This document shows positions 1-10,476 of a stretch of DNA of 36,512 nucleotides, in pieces. A program made the position numbers and the translations under genes. Position 1 is the stretch's first letter; each line of letters begins with the position of its first letter. Under the pieces are notes generated by a model that saw only the letters and a program-made list of their open reading frames with translations, was not told the origin of the DNA and made no database searches. Source of the DNA: an uncultured bacterium (lineage in GTDB: Bacteria; Hydrogenedentota; Hydrogenedentia; Hydrogenedentales; Hydrogenedentaceae); contig CAKZKR010000011.1 in the NCBI GenBank assembly GCA_937124615.1, positions 1 through 36,512 on the forward strand. The letters are read 5' to 3'.

Positions 1-59
1 AACGACATGGCTTGAACGAATTAATCAATACCGTTCTGCAATCGGACAGCAGTAAGAAG

Positions 60-1553
60 TTAGTGTCTTTGGCAAGAATAGCCCCAGGAGTCTTTTGCGT
101 GGAGGTATGTTTTCCCCATAAGCCATTCATCGATACATCTTGCGCTTTCTCTTCCTTCAGTTATTGCCCATACTACAAGGGATTGTCCTCTATGTGCATC
201 ACCTGCTGAAAAGAATCCCGAACGGGTAGTCATGTATTTATTATCTGTTTTGATAGCCTTTCCGAAACGAGTTGTATAAAGTTCTATCCCTAATTTTTCA
301 ACGAATAGGTCTGATTCCGGTGCAATAAAGCCCATAGCAAGAAGAACCAATTCGCAAGGGAGTTTCATGTCCGAGCCCGGTATTTCTCTTAATCGTTTTT
401 GTCCATTTTCATCGGTATACCATTCTACCCGGACTAAGTGGATGGCTTTCAGATGACCGCGTTCATCTCCTTCAAATGCTTTTGTTAAAACGCTAAACAA
501 CCGTTCGCCTCCTTCTTCATGACTTGATGATGTGCGGAGTATCATCGGCCATTGGGGCCAGAGATTATCCCCCATTCGTTCTAATGGGGGGCGAGGCAAA
601 AGTTCCAGGTTTACCACTGATTTACACCCTTGTCTTATACTTGTGCCGATACAGTCAGAACCTGTGTCCCCACCACCGATTACAATTACATTTTTATTTG
701 TGGCTAAAATTTCGCGTCCTTCTATTTTCTTCCCTAATACTCTTTTTGTGCTCTGTGTAAGGAATTCCATAGCGGTGTGGATACCTGATAAAGAGGAGCC
801 GGGGATATTCATGCTTACAAAGGTGCGTGCGACTGTGGAACCAATGGCAAATAGAACCGCATCATATTCCAATAGTTGTTCAATAGGGATATTTTTTCCT
901 ACTTCGGAAGAGCAATGAAAGGTAACTCCCTCATCTATAATTTGATTGATTCTTCTCCAAACAACGGATTTATCTAATTTAAATCCCGGAATCCCATACA
1001 TTAATAATCCACCGGGTTCGTCTGCTCTTTCAAAAACATCTACGAAATGTCCGGCTCGGTTCAGTTGTTGTGCAGAAGCAAGTCCACTGGGACCTGACCC
1101 TATGATAGCAACTCGTTTTCCTGTTCGGTGTTCGGGCGGTTCGGGTTTTATCCAGCCTTCTCGCCATCCGCGTTCTGCAATTTCATATTCTATCTGTTCG
1201 ATAGTAACCGGTGGTTCGTTTATACCTAATACACAAGACGCTTCGCAAGGGGCAGGACAAACCCTTCCTGTGAATTCAGGAAAATTATTGGTGGAATGTA
1301 ATACCTCTAATGCGCGTTTCCAGTCCGCATCTTTAACAAGGTCGTTAAAATCGGGGATCTGATTTCCCAGGGGACAGCCATGATGACAGAATGGGATCCC
1401 ACAATTCATACAGCGATAGGCCTGCTGACGAATTTTTTCTTCCGGGAGAGAATGATGGAACTCTCGGAAATGTTTTATCCGTTCCTGAGGAGGGTCCTCA
1501 GGTCCTAATTCCCTTTTAAATACCATAAAACCTTTTGACTTTTCGGGAAACAT
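60..1553 (-). CDS. gltD: Glutamate synthase (NADPH) small subunit
   Basis: Small subunit of NADPH-dependent GOGAT: it takes electrons from NADPH through FAD and Fe-S clusters and passes them to GltB, which makes two glutamates from glutamine and 2-oxoglutarate in the cytoplasm. The 497 aa match the usual length. The N-terminal third carries the clustered cysteines of the Fe-S region (CMNCGIPFCHHGCP and GRVCPAPCEASC). A first dinucleotide fold, GSGPSGL near residue 151 (FAD), and a second, GGGDTG near residue 294 (NADPH), follow. The C-terminal FFSAGDAHRGQSLVVWAI matches the FAD-binding end of the family. The ATG is preceded by GGAG at suitable spacing. It lies 12 nt downstream of gltB, so the two are surely one transcript. 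No terminator is visible between its stop and the window edge. Confidence 0.96.
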   Translation of the reverse strand: MFPEKSKGFMVFKRELGPEDPPQERIKHFREFHHSLPEEKIRQQAYRCMNCGIPFCHHGCPLGNQIPDFNDLVKDADWKRALEVLHSTNNFPEFTGRVCPAPCEASCVLGINEPPVTIEQIEYEIAERGWREGWIKPEPPEHRTGKRVAIIGSGPSGLASAQQLNRAGHFVDVFERADEPGGLLMYGIPGFKLDKSVVWRRINQIIDEGVTFHCSSEVGKNIPIEQLLEYDAVLFAIGSTVARTFVSMNIPGSSLSGIHTAMEFLTQSTKRVLGKKIEGREILATNKNVIVIGGGDTGSDCIGTSIRQGCKSVVNLELLPRPPLERMGDNLWPQWPMILRTSSSHEEGGERLFSVLTKAFEGDERGHLKAIHLVRVEWYTDENGQKRLREIPGSDMKLPCELVLLAMGFIAPESDLFVEKLGIELYTTRFGKAIKTDNKYMTTRSGFFSAGDAHRGQSLVVWAITEGRESARCIDEWLMGKTYLHAKDSWGYSCQRH

Positions 1554-1565
1554 AATAATTCTCCG

Positions 1566-4500
1566 TTATCCAGTTTTTAACAAAGGTGTTTCTTGTGATT
1601 TTTCAATTTCTTTTAATGCTCTTGCGTAATCTCTTGGCATAACCCGGACAAAGTGTTCTAATTCATGTTCCCAGTTTAAGAGAATGTTTCTAGCAATAGG
1701 GCTTTGTGTGTATTTGTAGTGTCGTTCTAATAAATAGCGAAGTTCGGGGATGCTTTTTTTATGGAGAGGTTTCAAATCCACTGTTTGCAAATTACACTTT
1801 ATCTCAAATTGTTTATCGGGATTGTATACGAAGGCAATCCCTCCTGTCATTCCCGCAGAAAAGTTTCGTCCTGTTTTTCCAAGGATAACGGCTCTTCCTC
1901 CGGTCATGTATTCACATCCGTGGTCGCCTACGCCCTCTACCACAGCCCATGCCCCTGAATTACGAACGCAGAAGCGTTCTCCGGCTACGCCACGGAAATA
2001 AACTTCCCCACCCGTGGCCCCATAGAGAGCCACATTCCCTACAATAATGTTTTCTTCTGGGATAATTGGGGATTCAGGGGGGGGAGTTGCTATAATTTTC
2101 CCACCGGATAATCCTTTTCCGATATAATCGTTGGCTTCACCAATCAGGTTTAAGGTTACGCCCGAAATGATAAATGCTCCGAAACTTTGTCCTGCCACAC
2201 CATAACAATCAATCCATACGGTATCCTCAGGGAGGGTTCCGGTATACATTCCCAGATGATGTCGGCGTGTTAATTCACTGGAAAGAATCGTTCCTACCGT
2301 TCTATGAATGTTTCTAACCTGGATAGAAAAACGCACCGGTTCTTTCCGTTCCAATGCAGGTTTTGCTTTTTCCAACAATACATTGTCGAGGGCTTTTTCT
2401 ATTCCATGGTCCTGTTTTTTACTGCAATATAAGGTTGTACCTTCCCACGGTTGAACTTGAGCCAGTACCGCAGATAAGTCTACTTTGCATGCTTTCCAGT
2501 GTTCAGGATGAGGGTCATATTCCAGCAAATCACTCCGTCCTATCATATCATCAAATTTGCGGAACCCCAATTCTGACATTATTTGTCGAACTTCTTCTGC
2601 GACAAAGAAGAAATAATTCACTACATATTCGGGTTTCCCTTCAAATTTTTTGCGTAATTCAGGGTCCTGGGTAGCAATCCCTACGGGACAGGTATTGCTA
2701 TGACATTTACGCATCATAATACAGCCACTCACGATAAGGGGGGCCGTAGCGAAACCAAATTCATCGGCACCTAATAACGCCCCGATAACGACATCTCTGC
2801 CCGTTTTCAGTTGTCCATCTACTTGAACAGTAATGCGGTCCCGAAGATTATTTTGTACAAGGACTTGATGTGTCTCTGCGAGACCTAATTCCCAAGGCAA
2901 TCCTGCATGCTTTATTGAACTTAAAGGAGAGGCTCCTGTTCCTCCGTCATGTCCGCTAATAAGAACCAAATCTGCTTTCCCTTTAGAAACACCCGCGGCG
3001 ATTGTGCCAACACCAACTTCTGATACTAATTTTACAGAAACTTTTGCATGAATGTTTGAATTTTTTAAGTCATATATAAGTTGTGCTAAATCTTCTATAG
3101 AATAGATATCATGGTGAGGTGGAGGTGAAATGAGTTCAACCCCGGGTGTGGAGTATCTTACTTTTGCAATACTTTCATACACTTTGTGTCCTGGGAGTTG
3201 TCCTCCTTCTCCGGGTTTGGCACCCTGGGCCATTTTGATTTGAAGTTCATCCGCATTAACGAGGTATTCGTTCGTAACTCCAAATCGTCCGGAGGCTACC
3301 TGTTTGATAGCACTTCGTTTGCTATCGCCATTGGGTTCTGGGATAAACCGTTTTGGGTCTTCACCGCCTTCGCCTGTGTTGCTTCTTCCTCCAAGTCGGT
3401 TCATCGCGAGGGCAAGATTTTCATGGGCCTCCTGGCTGATAGACCCATACGACATAGCCCCTGTGCAAAAGCGTTTTACAATTTCTGAAGCGGGTTCTAC
3501 CTCTTCTAACGGTATTGGATTTCCTTTTTTTAATTTAAGCAGTCCACGGAGAGTAGCAAAGGTCCGATTGCGATTGTTTACTTCTTCTGCAAACTGTTTA
3601 TATTTTTGCCAACTGTTTAATCGGGTAGCGTGTTGGATGAGAGCAATGGTCTCCGGATTCCATTGATGGAACTCACCGCGCTGACGCCAACGGTAAGCCC
3701 CACCGATGTCTAACTCGTTATCGCGGTATTTTAGTGGGTTATAAGCCATTTCATGGCGTGCCAATGTTTCCCGTGCTATATCTTCAAGTTCTAACCCGCC
3801 TATCCGAGAGGGGGTTCCTGTAAAGCAACGGTCAATTACATTTTTACTTAACCCCAATGCTTCAAAGATTTGAGCACATCGATAACTTTGCAGTGTCGAA
3901 ATGCCCATTTTAGACATGGTTTTCAACAGTCCTTTTTCAATCGCCTTAATATATTTCTTATGTGCTTTGCCGGGGTATTCTTCTGTAATTTTTTCTTCAT
4001 CAATGCATTGTGAAATGGTTTCAAAAGCAAGATATGGATTAATGGCACCCGCACCATATCCACATAACAGGGCAAAATGCATTACTTCGCGAGGTTCTCC
4101 ACTCTCAATAACAATTCCACAGCGAGTCCGTTTATGAACCCGCACGAGGTGATGGTGGACCGCACCCGTGGCTAATAAACTGGGAAGGGGTGCATGATGT
4201 AACCCTGCACCTCGGTCTGAGAGGATTAAAATAGTTGCCCCATTATCTATATGGTTCTCCGCTTCTTTACAGATTCGGTCTATTGCATTGAGAAAACCCT
4301 GGAGTCCTTCTTTTACAGGAAATAGGGTACTAATCGATTCGGTGCGATGTCCCTTCTTCTTTAAGTTTCGAATATAAGTTACCTGAGCGTTGGTGAGAAT
4401 CGGCGAGTGAAGATGTATCATCTGACAGTCTTCTGGAGTTTCATCCAGAAGGTTGTATTCCCGTCCAATATCTGTTTCGAGGGACATAACAATTTCTTCG

Positions 4501-6101
4501 CGGATAGGGTCTAATGGGGGATTGGTAACCTGGGCAAAAAGTTGTTTGAAATAATTAAATAACAGTTGTGGACGCTCTGAAAGGACAGCCAGAGGAACAT
4601 CATTCCCCATGGAGCCCACAGGTTCCGATCCTTGTTCGGCCATAGGTTTAAGCAATAGCGAAATATCTTCTTCGGTGTATCCGAAGATTTTTTGTCTCTT
4701 CCGCAAGGGAACAAGTTCAGTTGTTGGACGTGTTTCAAGCACTTCTCTGGGGAAAATGATACGGTTTAAATTAAGCCAGGAACGATAGGGTTTTCGATTT
4801 GCTAATGTTTCTTTAATTTCTTCATCTTCAACAATTCGTTTTTCATTTAAGTCCACAAGGAACATACGACCGGGTTGCAATCGCCATTTTTTTACAATTT
4901 TTTCCTGTGGAATGTCCAGAACCCCAACTTCAGAAGCCATAATGACCTGTTGGTCTGTGGTAATCCAGTAGCGGGCCGGACGAAGCCCGTTACGATCAAG
5001 TACCGCTCCTATTTGTACACCATCTGTAAAAGCCATACATGCAGGACCATCCCACGGTTCCATCTTACATGCATGAAATTCGTAAAAAGCCTTTTTGAAG
5101 TCCGGCATGCTCTCATGATTGCTCCACGGCTCCGGTATCATCATCATCATGGAGTGTGCAATGCTTCGTCCACCGCGAACAAGAAGTTCAAAAGCATTGT
5201 CAAAGATAGCAGAATCACTGGCTCCTTCTGTTAAAATGGGAAACAATTTTTTTATATCATCTCCATACAGGGGACTTTTTAAATCCGACTCACGGGAGCC
5301 CATAAGGTTGATGTTGCCTCGCAAGGTATTAATCTCACCGTTATGAGCCAGAAAACGAAATGGCTGTGCCAATTGCCAGCTTGGTAGGGTGTTTGTACTA
5401 TAACGCTGATGAATTATTGCTAAAGCACTTTCTACTTCGGGGTCTGCTAAATCTTCATAATATTTATCCATTACTTCAGGGAGAAACAAGCCTTTATAAA
5501 CAAGGGTCCTTGCGGACATGCTCGTTATATAAAAAAGATTTTTTTGCTCTCCCAGATATTGACGAATTTTGTGAGACGCTGATTTGCGGATAACAAATAA
5601 TTTGCGTTCAAAAGAGTCAACATCCGGACAGGTAGCATTTTTAACAAAAATCTGTTCTATAACAGGCTCATTGGAACGAGCGAGCCAGCCGATGCATTGC
5701 GAGTTACGAGGAACCTCACGCCAACCTAAAAATTCCTGTCCTTCTTCAAGAACGGTGTTTTTAAGTATTTCCTTGCAGGTGTTTCTTAAATGATTGTCTT
5801 TGGGTAGAAAAACCATGCCTACGCCATATTGCCCCGAAGCGGGTAATGTAAAACCAAAATCAGCGGATTGTTTTTCAAAAAAGCGATGTGGAATATGAAA
5901 CAAGATACCACAACCATCCCCTGTTTCAGGGTCACAACCGCACGCGCCACGATGTGTGAGATTTATAAGGATGCGAAGTGCGTCTTTTACCAATTGGTGT
6001 GTTTTTCTTCCATCAATATTAACAATAAAACCTACGCCACAGGCGTCATGTTCAAAGAAGGGGTCATATAAGGTTTTTTGTTGATAAGGTTCTTTTTGCA
6101 T
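1566..6101 (-). CDS. gltB: Glutamate synthase large subunit
   Basis: Catalytic large subunit of bacterial GOGAT. The 1511 aa are the expected length. The N-terminus is an Ntn-type glutaminase: HDACGVGF places the nucleophile Cys21 after a 20-residue propeptide that is normally removed. The central and FMN synthase domains follow, with GEGGEDP, the [10 protein letters not shown] phosphate-binding stretch, and the 3Fe-4S cysteines in [15 protein letters not shown] near residue 1120. The C-terminal beta-helix GXGXG-type domain ([15 protein letters not shown]-like repeats) is present. The start is backed by GGAG about 8 nt upstream. It is the first gene of gltBD. The region upstream is AT-rich with a candidate extended -10 promoter. 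No residue that should be invariant looked altered. Confidence 0.97.
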   Translation of the reverse strand: MQKEPYQQKTLYDPFFEHDACGVGFIVNIDGRKTHQLVKDALRILINLTHRGACGCDPETGDGCGILFHIPHRFFEKQSADFGFTLPASGQYGVGMVFLPKDNHLRNTCKEILKNTVLEEGQEFLGWREVPRNSQCIGWLARSNEPVIEQIFVKNATCPDVDSFERKLFVIRKSASHKIRQYLGEQKNLFYITSMSARTLVYKGLFLPEVMDKYYEDLADPEVESALAIIHQRYSTNTLPSWQLAQPFRFLAHNGEINTLRGNINLMGSRESDLKSPLYGDDIKKLFPILTEGASDSAIFDNAFELLVRGGRSIAHSMMMMIPEPWSNHESMPDFKKAFYEFHACKMEPWDGPACMAFTDGVQIGAVLDRNGLRPARYWITTDQQVIMASEVGVLDIPQEKIVKKWRLQPGRMFLVDLNEKRIVEDEEIKETLANRKPYRSWLNLNRIIFPREVLETRPTTELVPLRKRQKIFGYTEEDISLLLKPMAEQGSEPVGSMGNDVPLAVLSERPQLLFNYFKQLFAQVTNPPLDPIREEIVMSLETDIGREYNLLDETPEDCQMIHLHSPILTNAQVTYIRNLKKKGHRTESISTLFPVKEGLQGFLNAIDRICKEAENHIDNGATILILSDRGAGLHHAPLPSLLATGAVHHHLVRVHKRTRCGIVIESGEPREVMHFALLCGYGAGAINPYLAFETISQCIDEEKITEEYPGKAHKKYIKAIEKGLLKTMSKMGISTLQSYRCAQIFEALGLSKNVIDRCFTGTPSRIGGLELEDIARETLARHEMAYNPLKYRDNELDIGGAYRWRQRGEFHQWNPETIALIQHATRLNSWQKYKQFAEEVNNRNRTFATLRGLLKLKKGNPIPLEEVEPASEIVKRFCTGAMSYGSISQEAHENLALAMNRLGGRSNTGEGGEDPKRFIPEPNGDSKRSAIKQVASGRFGVTNEYLVNADELQIKMAQGAKPGEGGQLPGHKVYESIAKVRYSTPGVELISPPPHHDIYSIEDLAQLIYDLKNSNIHAKVSVKLVSEVGVGTIAAGVSKGKADLVLISGHDGGTGASPLSSIKHAGLPWELGLAETHQVLVQNNLRDRITVQVDGQLKTGRDVVIGALLGADEFGFATAPLIVSGCIMMRKCHSNTCPVGIATQDPELRKKFEGKPEYVVNYFFFVAEEVRQIMSELGFRKFDDMIGRSDLLEYDPHPEHWKACKVDLSAVLAQVQPWEGTTLYCSKKQDHGIEKALDNVLLEKAKPALERKEPVRFSIQVRNIHRTVGTILSSELTRRHHLGMYTGTLPEDTVWIDCYGVAGQSFGAFIISGVTLNLIGEANDYIGKGLSGGKIIATPPPESPIIPEENIIVGNVALYGATGGEVYFRGVAGERFCVRNSGAWAVVEGVGDHGCEYMTGGRAVILGKTGRNFSAGMTGGIAFVYNPDKQFEIKCNLQTVDLKPLHKKSIPELRYLLERHYKYTQSPIARNILLNWEHELEHFVRVMPRDYARALKEIEKSQETPLLKTG

Positions 6102-6133
6102 TTTATTTACTCCAAAAAATTATATATGAAATA

Positions 6134-6163
6134 ATATTAACATACATTATTGTATAAATTCAA
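6134..6163 (-). promoter_or_regulatory. Candidate gltBD promoter
   Basis: Read on the minus strand: TTGAAT (6163-6158), an 18-nt spacer, then TGTTAATAT (6142-6134), an extended -10 of the TGn-TAATAT type. Transcription would start about 25 nt before the gltB ATG, leaving a short leader with the GGAG ribosome site. No GG-N10-GC sigma-54 element was found in this region. The surroundings are very AT-rich, so chance matches are likely. Confidence 0.4.
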
Positions 6164-6537
6164 CACAATAAAGATATATAATAATTCAAATATGTATTAA
6201 ACTATTGATTTATTTAAATTATATTTCGATAAATTCTTTGAAATATCAAAAATAAAATAATTTCATACATATTTGTATTAAATTATAGTTTATAATTAAT
6301 AAATATGATAAAATGTATTATTTCTTTATGGTGTCTTTTATGATTTAAAAATGAATTTCCGTAACACAATCTAAAAAAATCCTTGATAAAATTCCTTTAA
6401 TATGTTTTTTTATGTCGTTATAAAAATAATTCCAGTGTAGAATCATTTTAGTTATAGAAAATCTGGAACAGAATTTATTATATGTAAGACCTCTGCTTTA
6501 ATATTTATTATAGTGGAGATTGTTGAAAGGAAATGAA
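6164..6537. other. AT-rich intergenic region without recognisable gene
   Basis: About 370 nt of very AT-rich sequence between the gltB promoter and a possible small ORF. No convincing ORF, RNA gene or terminator was seen. An imperfect direct repeat (TATGTATTAAACTAT at 6191-6205, TTTGTATTAAATTAT at 6272-6286, 13 of 15 identical) lies 81 bp apart. It may be low-complexity drift or a pair of protein-binding sites. Confidence 0.5.
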
Positions 6538-6645
6538 ATGAAAAAGAAGCCCGTAGTTATTGCTACATTGTACACTTCCGTATTTACTATGCTTTATTTT
6601 TCTTCTCATAATCGGGATAAAAGGAAACTATTGAGGGGTACATAA
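6538..6645 (+). CDS. Possible 35-aa single-pass membrane peptide
   Basis: Short ORF not recognised as any family. AAAGGA ends 6 nt before the ATG, a good ribosome-site spacing. The product starts MKKKP, has about 17-19 mostly apolar residues (VVIATLYTSVFTMLYF) and ends in a basic tail rich in Arg and Lys. That layout fits a small membrane protein, but a chance ORF or the relic of a signal peptide would look the same. It is followed by 121 nt before the DUF1330-type gene on the same strand. Confidence 0.35.
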   Translation: MKKKPVVIATLYTSVFTMLYFSSHNRDKRKLLRGT

Positions 6646-6715
6646 AGATTAATGTAATTAAATATGGTATCGATTCCAGATACTAAGAAATAAAAAAAGT
6701 TTTTATTTAAGAATA

Positions 6716-6745
6716 TTCCATGATATATTAAATTTGTGGTAAACT
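6716..6745 (+). promoter_or_regulatory. Candidate promoter of the DUF1330-type gene
   Basis: TTCCAT (6716-6721) is a weak -35. After 18 nt comes TAAACT (6740-6745), preceded by TG at 6737-6738, giving the extended form TGG-TAAACT. The start would lie around 6752, which would make the leader very short and put the AGGAGG at 6755-6760 near the 5' end. Plausible only. Confidence 0.35.
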
Positions 6746-6766
6746 TATTTTATCAGGAGGTATTGT

Positions 6767-7141
6767 ATGGGCCCAGAAAACCTTAACGATAAAAACATTC
6801 CTGAAAAAGAGTTCGTTGGGGGTCGTGAGGGTAAGGAGAAGAAGGCATATATTTTTCAAGCGGTATGGTTTAAAAAGCCGAACGGTTCCCGGAGATATAG
6901 CACCTATTTAGCCTCTGCTAATCCTATAGCGGCAAAATATGGAGCCCACCGTGTTGTAGGACTTGTTCCTCGTGAGATAATCCGTGGGGATTTTCATCCG
7001 GATTATTTTTGTGTAATCGAGTGGCCCTCTATAGATCATTATTACCAATTTTTAAAGGATCCTCATTACCAGAGTATCGCACCGATGAGAGACGAAGCCA
7101 TAGAAAAAGTAATTGTCATTGATTGTTTCCGTATCAGTTAG
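6767..7141 (+). CDS. DUF1330-like small alpha/beta-barrel protein
   Basis: A 124-aa cytoplasmic protein resembling the DUF1330 family (dimeric alpha/beta barrel, ferredoxin-like). The diagnostic stretch is in the second half: an alanine-rich segment followed by YGAHRVV, then GDFHPDYFCVIEWPS and a YYQFLKDPHYQ helix, matching the family pattern of 'yGgr...G...P...vviefPs...a..fy.dpeYq'. The first 40 residues are charged and likely unordered. The ATG sits 6 nt after a perfect AGGAGG, among the best ribosome sites in the window. Family functions are poorly defined; no reaction can be assigned. The gene converges with the aldehyde dehydrogenase gene, with only 19 nt between the stops. Confidence 0.75.
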   Translation: MGPENLNDKNIPEKEFVGGREGKEKKAYIFQAVWFKKPNGSRRYSTYLASANPIAAKYGAHRVVGLVPREIIRGDFHPDYFCVIEWPSIDHYYQFLKDPHYQSIAPMRDEAIEKVIVIDCFRIS

Positions 7142-7160
7142 TTTTTTTATTGTGGAGTTA

Positions 7161-8552
7161 TCACCATTTTAATCGAAGGTGCATACTCTTAAGTTGAGTT
7201 AATTGGTAATAACCATAATGGGAGAGGGATGCACCCCTACCTGTGTCCTTTACTCCTGTCCATGGTAAGGCGGGGTCAAGATAATCACAGCGGTTCATAT
7301 AGAAAGTTCCTGTTTCTACTCGTTCTCCAATTCTTTTTGCTCTTTCCAAATCAGAAGTCCAGATAGAGGCTGTTAATCCATAGGGGCTATCATTCATGTA
7401 CTCTATGGCTTCTTCATCATTGTTTACGGGTAGAATTCCTATCACCGTACCAAAACTTTCTTCTTGCATAAGCGAACTTTTCTGGGGAGCCTCTGCGACA
7501 ACAGCAGGAGCAAAGAACCAACCATGAGAAGGTATTTCAAAGTCATCAGGACGGACAACAAGTTTCCCCCCCTGAGCGACTGCTTCTTCTACCTGTTGTT
7601 TGAGAAATTGACGAGCCGATGCTACCGCTAATGGACCTAGGGTTGTTTCTTTTTGCATGGGGTCCCCTAATTTGTATTGTCGGGTTAAATCGACAAAAGC
7701 CTCAACGAATTTTTCGTAGATAGGTTTTTCTACATAAATTCGTTCTACCGCACAACAGGACTGTCCCGCATTATAAAAGGCACCGTCTACACAATTGGCA
7801 ACGGCGTAGTCAAAATCAGCATCTGCACAGACATAAGCGGGGTCTTTTCCGCCTAATTCCAGTCCTTGATTAATAAATCGTGTAGAGGCACTCTGTACAA
7901 TTTCATGACCACCACGAACAGAACCTGTAAAAGACACAAATCCAATCTTTGGATGTTTTATGACGGCATCGATAACTTGATGGTCTGCAATAATGTCTTG
8001 AATCAGTCCGTCGGGAGCACCTGCTTTATTAAAGGCTTCAACGAATGCTTTTCCACAAAGTGGTGTTAATCGAGCATGTTTTACGATTACTGCGTTACCC
8101 GCCATAAGAGCAGGCACAATTACATTTACTGCTATAAGAAGGGGATAGTTCCATGCGGCAATATCAAGCACAACCCCGATAGGCTCGTGTCGGATGTATC
8201 GAATGAAACCGGGTTTTTCGGAAAGGTATTCATCAGCTAATGTCTGTTCTGCGATGGAAATCATGTATTGGGCACGGTCAAGCATGGTATTAATTTCGTT
8301 TTGAGACTGTTGGAATGGTTTGCCCATTTGTTCAGTAATTTCACGGGCTATGTTGTCCCGATTTTTTTCGAATTCTTCCATAAATTTCAGGCAGAGTTCT
8401 TTCCTTGTTTGAATGGGAGTAAAACGCCATTCTTGGAATGCTTTGTAGGCTTTTTCTATTTTTTGGTAGGCTTCTTCAATTGTGTCCATTGGGAAAGAAT
8501 AGATTTCTTTTTCGGTGTAAGGATTAATAACTTTTAATTCTTTTTTTGACAT
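7161..8552 (-). CDS. NAD(P)-dependent aldehyde dehydrogenase (succinate-semialdehyde-like)
   Basis: ALDH-superfamily enzyme oxidising an aldehyde to its acid with NAD(P)+. The 463 aa are a complete enzyme. Visible residues: Asn135 of the oxyanion hole (AAWNYP), Lys158 in the cofactor site (VIVKHA), the FTGS loop near 208-211, general base Glu232 (LELGGKDP), and nucleophile Cys266 in NAGQSC, followed by a second Cys267. The C-terminal TASIWTSDLERA stretch is also typical. The sequence resembles the succinate-semialdehyde/Sad-like branch, but the substrate is not provable. An in-frame ATG 15 nt upstream (8567) is unlikely to be the start, because the ribosome site GAGGAG lies inside that extension, directly before the ATG at 8552. 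It is the last gene of the long minus-strand run. Confidence 0.92.
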   Translation of the reverse strand: MSKKELKVINPYTEKEIYSFPMDTIEEAYQKIEKAYKAFQEWRFTPIQTRKELCLKFMEEFEKNRDNIAREITEQMGKPFQQSQNEINTMLDRAQYMISIAEQTLADEYLSEKPGFIRYIRHEPIGVVLDIAAWNYPLLIAVNVIVPALMAGNAVIVKHARLTPLCGKAFVEAFNKAGAPDGLIQDIIADHQVIDAVIKHPKIGFVSFTGSVRGGHEIVQSASTRFINQGLELGGKDPAYVCADADFDYAVANCVDGAFYNAGQSCCAVERIYVEKPIYEKFVEAFVDLTRQYKLGDPMQKETTLGPLAVASARQFLKQQVEEAVAQGGKLVVRPDDFEIPSHGWFFAPAVVAEAPQKSSLMQEESFGTVIGILPVNNDEEAIEYMNDSPYGLTASIWTSDLERAKRIGERVETGTFYMNRCDYLDPALPWTGVKDTGRGASLSHYGYYQLTQLKSMHLRLKW

Positions 8553-8614
8553 TTTGGAACTCCTCATAATAAAAAAGTTTCTTTCAGAAATTCAGGAATA
8601 TGTAGAAATTCAAA

Positions 8615-9277
8615 TTATTCTATGCAAAAGACTTTGCCCGTTTCTAATTCATAGTATGCTGGAACAATCTTAACCTGACCCATTGCTTCTGCTTCTGCTA
8701 TGGGTTTGGAATTTTGTCTAATTTTTTGGATGATACTTTTTGTATTTTCACGGGCACATGAATTGATGAATTGTTGCATATCAGAAAAATCTTTTTGTTT
8801 TTGTAATAGGGGTTGAACTACAGGAGTTATGTGTTTGAATAATTCATGGATGTGAGTATCTTCTTGTTCCTGATTCGTTTTGGGTTCGTTTTTGTGTAAT
8901 TCATTAACAACAGCAGTAATGGCTCCACACTGACTATGAGCCATAACCAGTAAGAGGGGGGTATGCACATGTAGAACTCCATATTCAATACTTGCCATTG
9001 CGGTATTACAGAGGACATTTCCAGCAAGACGGACAATAAAGAGGTCCATAATACCACAATCGAAAATAATCTCAGGTGGAACGCGAGAATCTGCACAGGA
9101 GAGAACTGTCGCAAGAGCATAATCCCCCTGTGATGAGGTGGCGGAGAGTGCCCTTCGTTCAGGGTTAGAATGAGGATGAATAGATTTTCCATTATAGAAA
9201 CGATGGTTTCCTTCTAATAGGAAATTTAAAACTTCATGAGGTTGAGGTTTTTGTGGTTTTGAGTGTTGATGAGTCAT
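8615..9277 (-). CDS. Beta-class carbonic anhydrase
   Basis: Zinc enzyme interconverting CO2 and bicarbonate. The 220 aa are typical for the bacterial beta class. Zinc ligands are visible: Cys61 in CADSRVPPE, and His114 and Cys117 in HSQCGA. The Asp63-Arg65 dyad of the active site is intact. RLAGN (83-87) and the SIEYGV helix follow as in the family. There is no signal peptide, so it is cytoplasmic. It lies 62 nt upstream of the aldehyde dehydrogenase and 78 nt downstream of the sugar epimerase on the same strand. Only a weak ribosome site (AAAGGG) precedes the ATG. The N-terminal dozen residues are His/Pro/Gln-rich and not conserved. Confidence 0.95.
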   Translation of the reverse strand: MTHQHSKPQKPQPHEVLNFLLEGNHRFYNGKSIHPHSNPERRALSATSSQGDYALATVLSCADSRVPPEIIFDCGIMDLFIVRLAGNVLCNTAMASIEYGVLHVHTPLLLVMAHSQCGAITAVVNELHKNEPKTNQEQEDTHIHELFKHITPVVQPLLQKQKDFSDMQQFINSCARENTKSIIQKIRQNSKPIAEAEAMGQVKIVPAYYELETGKVFCIE

Positions 9278-9355
9278 ATAACTACCCTTTACTTTTTTAG
9301 TATATAATACACTTTCTCAATTTGGATATGAAAATAGGGGATAGGTTTTTGAAAA

Positions 9356-10423
9356 TTAGAAGAGAATACCGTTCAAGATATTTTTATGTGCATATATCCA
9401 TTCTGCAGTGTTTGTTAAAGTTTGTTCAAGACTCTGGAGGGGTTTCCATGGTGATAGTGTTTCAATGAGGGATGTATCTGTTATGTAATAGGGAATATCT
9501 CCAGGACGGGTTTGAACTTCGCGAGAAATGGGTATTTTGTTCTTTGTGATTTTTTGACATAAATCGGTTAGTTCAAGAAGGGAAAAACTTCGTGTATAGC
9601 CTCCACCGATATTAAATTTCCAATGATTTAGTTTTTCATAATTCTCTATTTCGTAAAGTATAAGTTGACACAGGTCCTGAATATCGAGCAAGTCTCGCAC
9701 CTGCTTCCCGGTACCATTAAACCCAATATAAGCAAGCGGTTTTTCTGCAATATGGTGTGCTAACCAGAGGGCGACAACTCCCTGGTCGATCTTGCCCATT
9801 TGCCATGGGCCCGCAATAATCCCACACCGATTTATGATGATGGGGAGATTGTAGATTTCTCTGTATTCTTCTAATATCAATTCTACAGCGAGTTTTGTGG
9901 CTCCATAAAGTGTGCGTGTCCCTTCTAATGGGAATTGTTCTGAAATACCTTTTTCTGAAATACCTGGAGGTAAGGTTTCCTTTGTGTTTATATGAAATCG
10001 TGTTTCAGTTTCATGTAAGGGTAGAGAGTTTATAGTTGAATAAGGATAAACTCGACTTGTAGACAAAAATAAAAATGCGGAATGGTTTTCTTTCGCCCAT
10101 GATAAACAATTTAAGGCTCCTGTTAGATTTGAATGAAGTAAATATTCAGATGATGAAGTATAACCTGCAAGTACAGAGGGTTCGGCACTACATTCAATAA
10201 GCCAGTCGCAGGGAGGGATGTTTGCTAAATCGGACATATTACGGATGTCTCCATGAATAAACTCTATTCCGTATTTCTGTAAACGATGGAGATTCAGTTC
10301 AGATCCACGCCGATGGAGATTATCAAAAGCGATAATATGATAATCTGTTTTATATTCTTTTAAGAAAATGGACAGATTGGCTCCAACAAAACCAGCCCCA
10401 CCCGTGATTAGAATTCGTTTCAT
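9356..10423 (-). CDS. NAD-dependent sugar epimerase, CDP-paratose 2-epimerase-like
   Basis: Extended short-chain dehydrogenase/reductase acting on a nucleotide sugar, 355 aa. The N-terminal Rossmann motif is TGGAGFVGAN (7-16). FDNLHRRGSELNLHRL and the following IHGDIRN are close to what CDP-paratose/CDP-tyvelose 2-epimerases show. The catalytic set is STSRVY (121-126) with Tyr173-x3-Lys177 in YGATK. The C-terminus has GGGYTRSFSLLEL, typical of sugar epimerases. Substrate assignment rests on resemblance; a UDP-glucose-epimerase relative is the alternative. It follows a glycosyltransferase gene by 53 nt, so a role in surface polysaccharide or glycolipid synthesis is likely. A modest GGGAAG ribosome site precedes the start. 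Confidence 0.85.
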   Translation of the reverse strand: MKRILITGGAGFVGANLSIFLKEYKTDYHIIAFDNLHRRGSELNLHRLQKYGIEFIHGDIRNMSDLANIPPCDWLIECSAEPSVLAGYTSSSEYLLHSNLTGALNCLSWAKENHSAFLFLSTSRVYPYSTINSLPLHETETRFHINTKETLPPGISEKGISEQFPLEGTRTLYGATKLAVELILEEYREIYNLPIIINRCGIIAGPWQMGKIDQGVVALWLAHHIAEKPLAYIGFNGTGKQVRDLLDIQDLCQLILYEIENYEKLNHWKFNIGGGYTRSFSLLELTDLCQKITKNKIPISREVQTRPGDIPYYITDTSLIETLSPWKPLQSLEQTLTNTAEWIYAHKNILNGILF

Positions 10424-10476
10424 ATATTGCTTCCCTATCTTTTCATATTATTCTTATCATATTTAAATAGGATATA

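Noticed and set aside
5139-5152. Tandem CAT triplets resembling a microsatellite
   Set aside because: They encode the run of methionines in a conserved stretch of GltB (MMMMIPEP), so this is ordinary coding sequence.
8553-8567. Five-residue N-terminal extension of the aldehyde dehydrogenase
   Set aside because: The extension is made of the GAGGAG ribosome site of the downstream ATG.
8580-8610. Short stem followed by T run between carbonic anhydrase and aldehyde dehydrogenase genes (minus strand)
   Set aside because: Only a 5-bp AT-rich stem (TTTCT/AGAAA) before CTTTTTT; too weak to call a terminator, and the genes appear co-transcribed.
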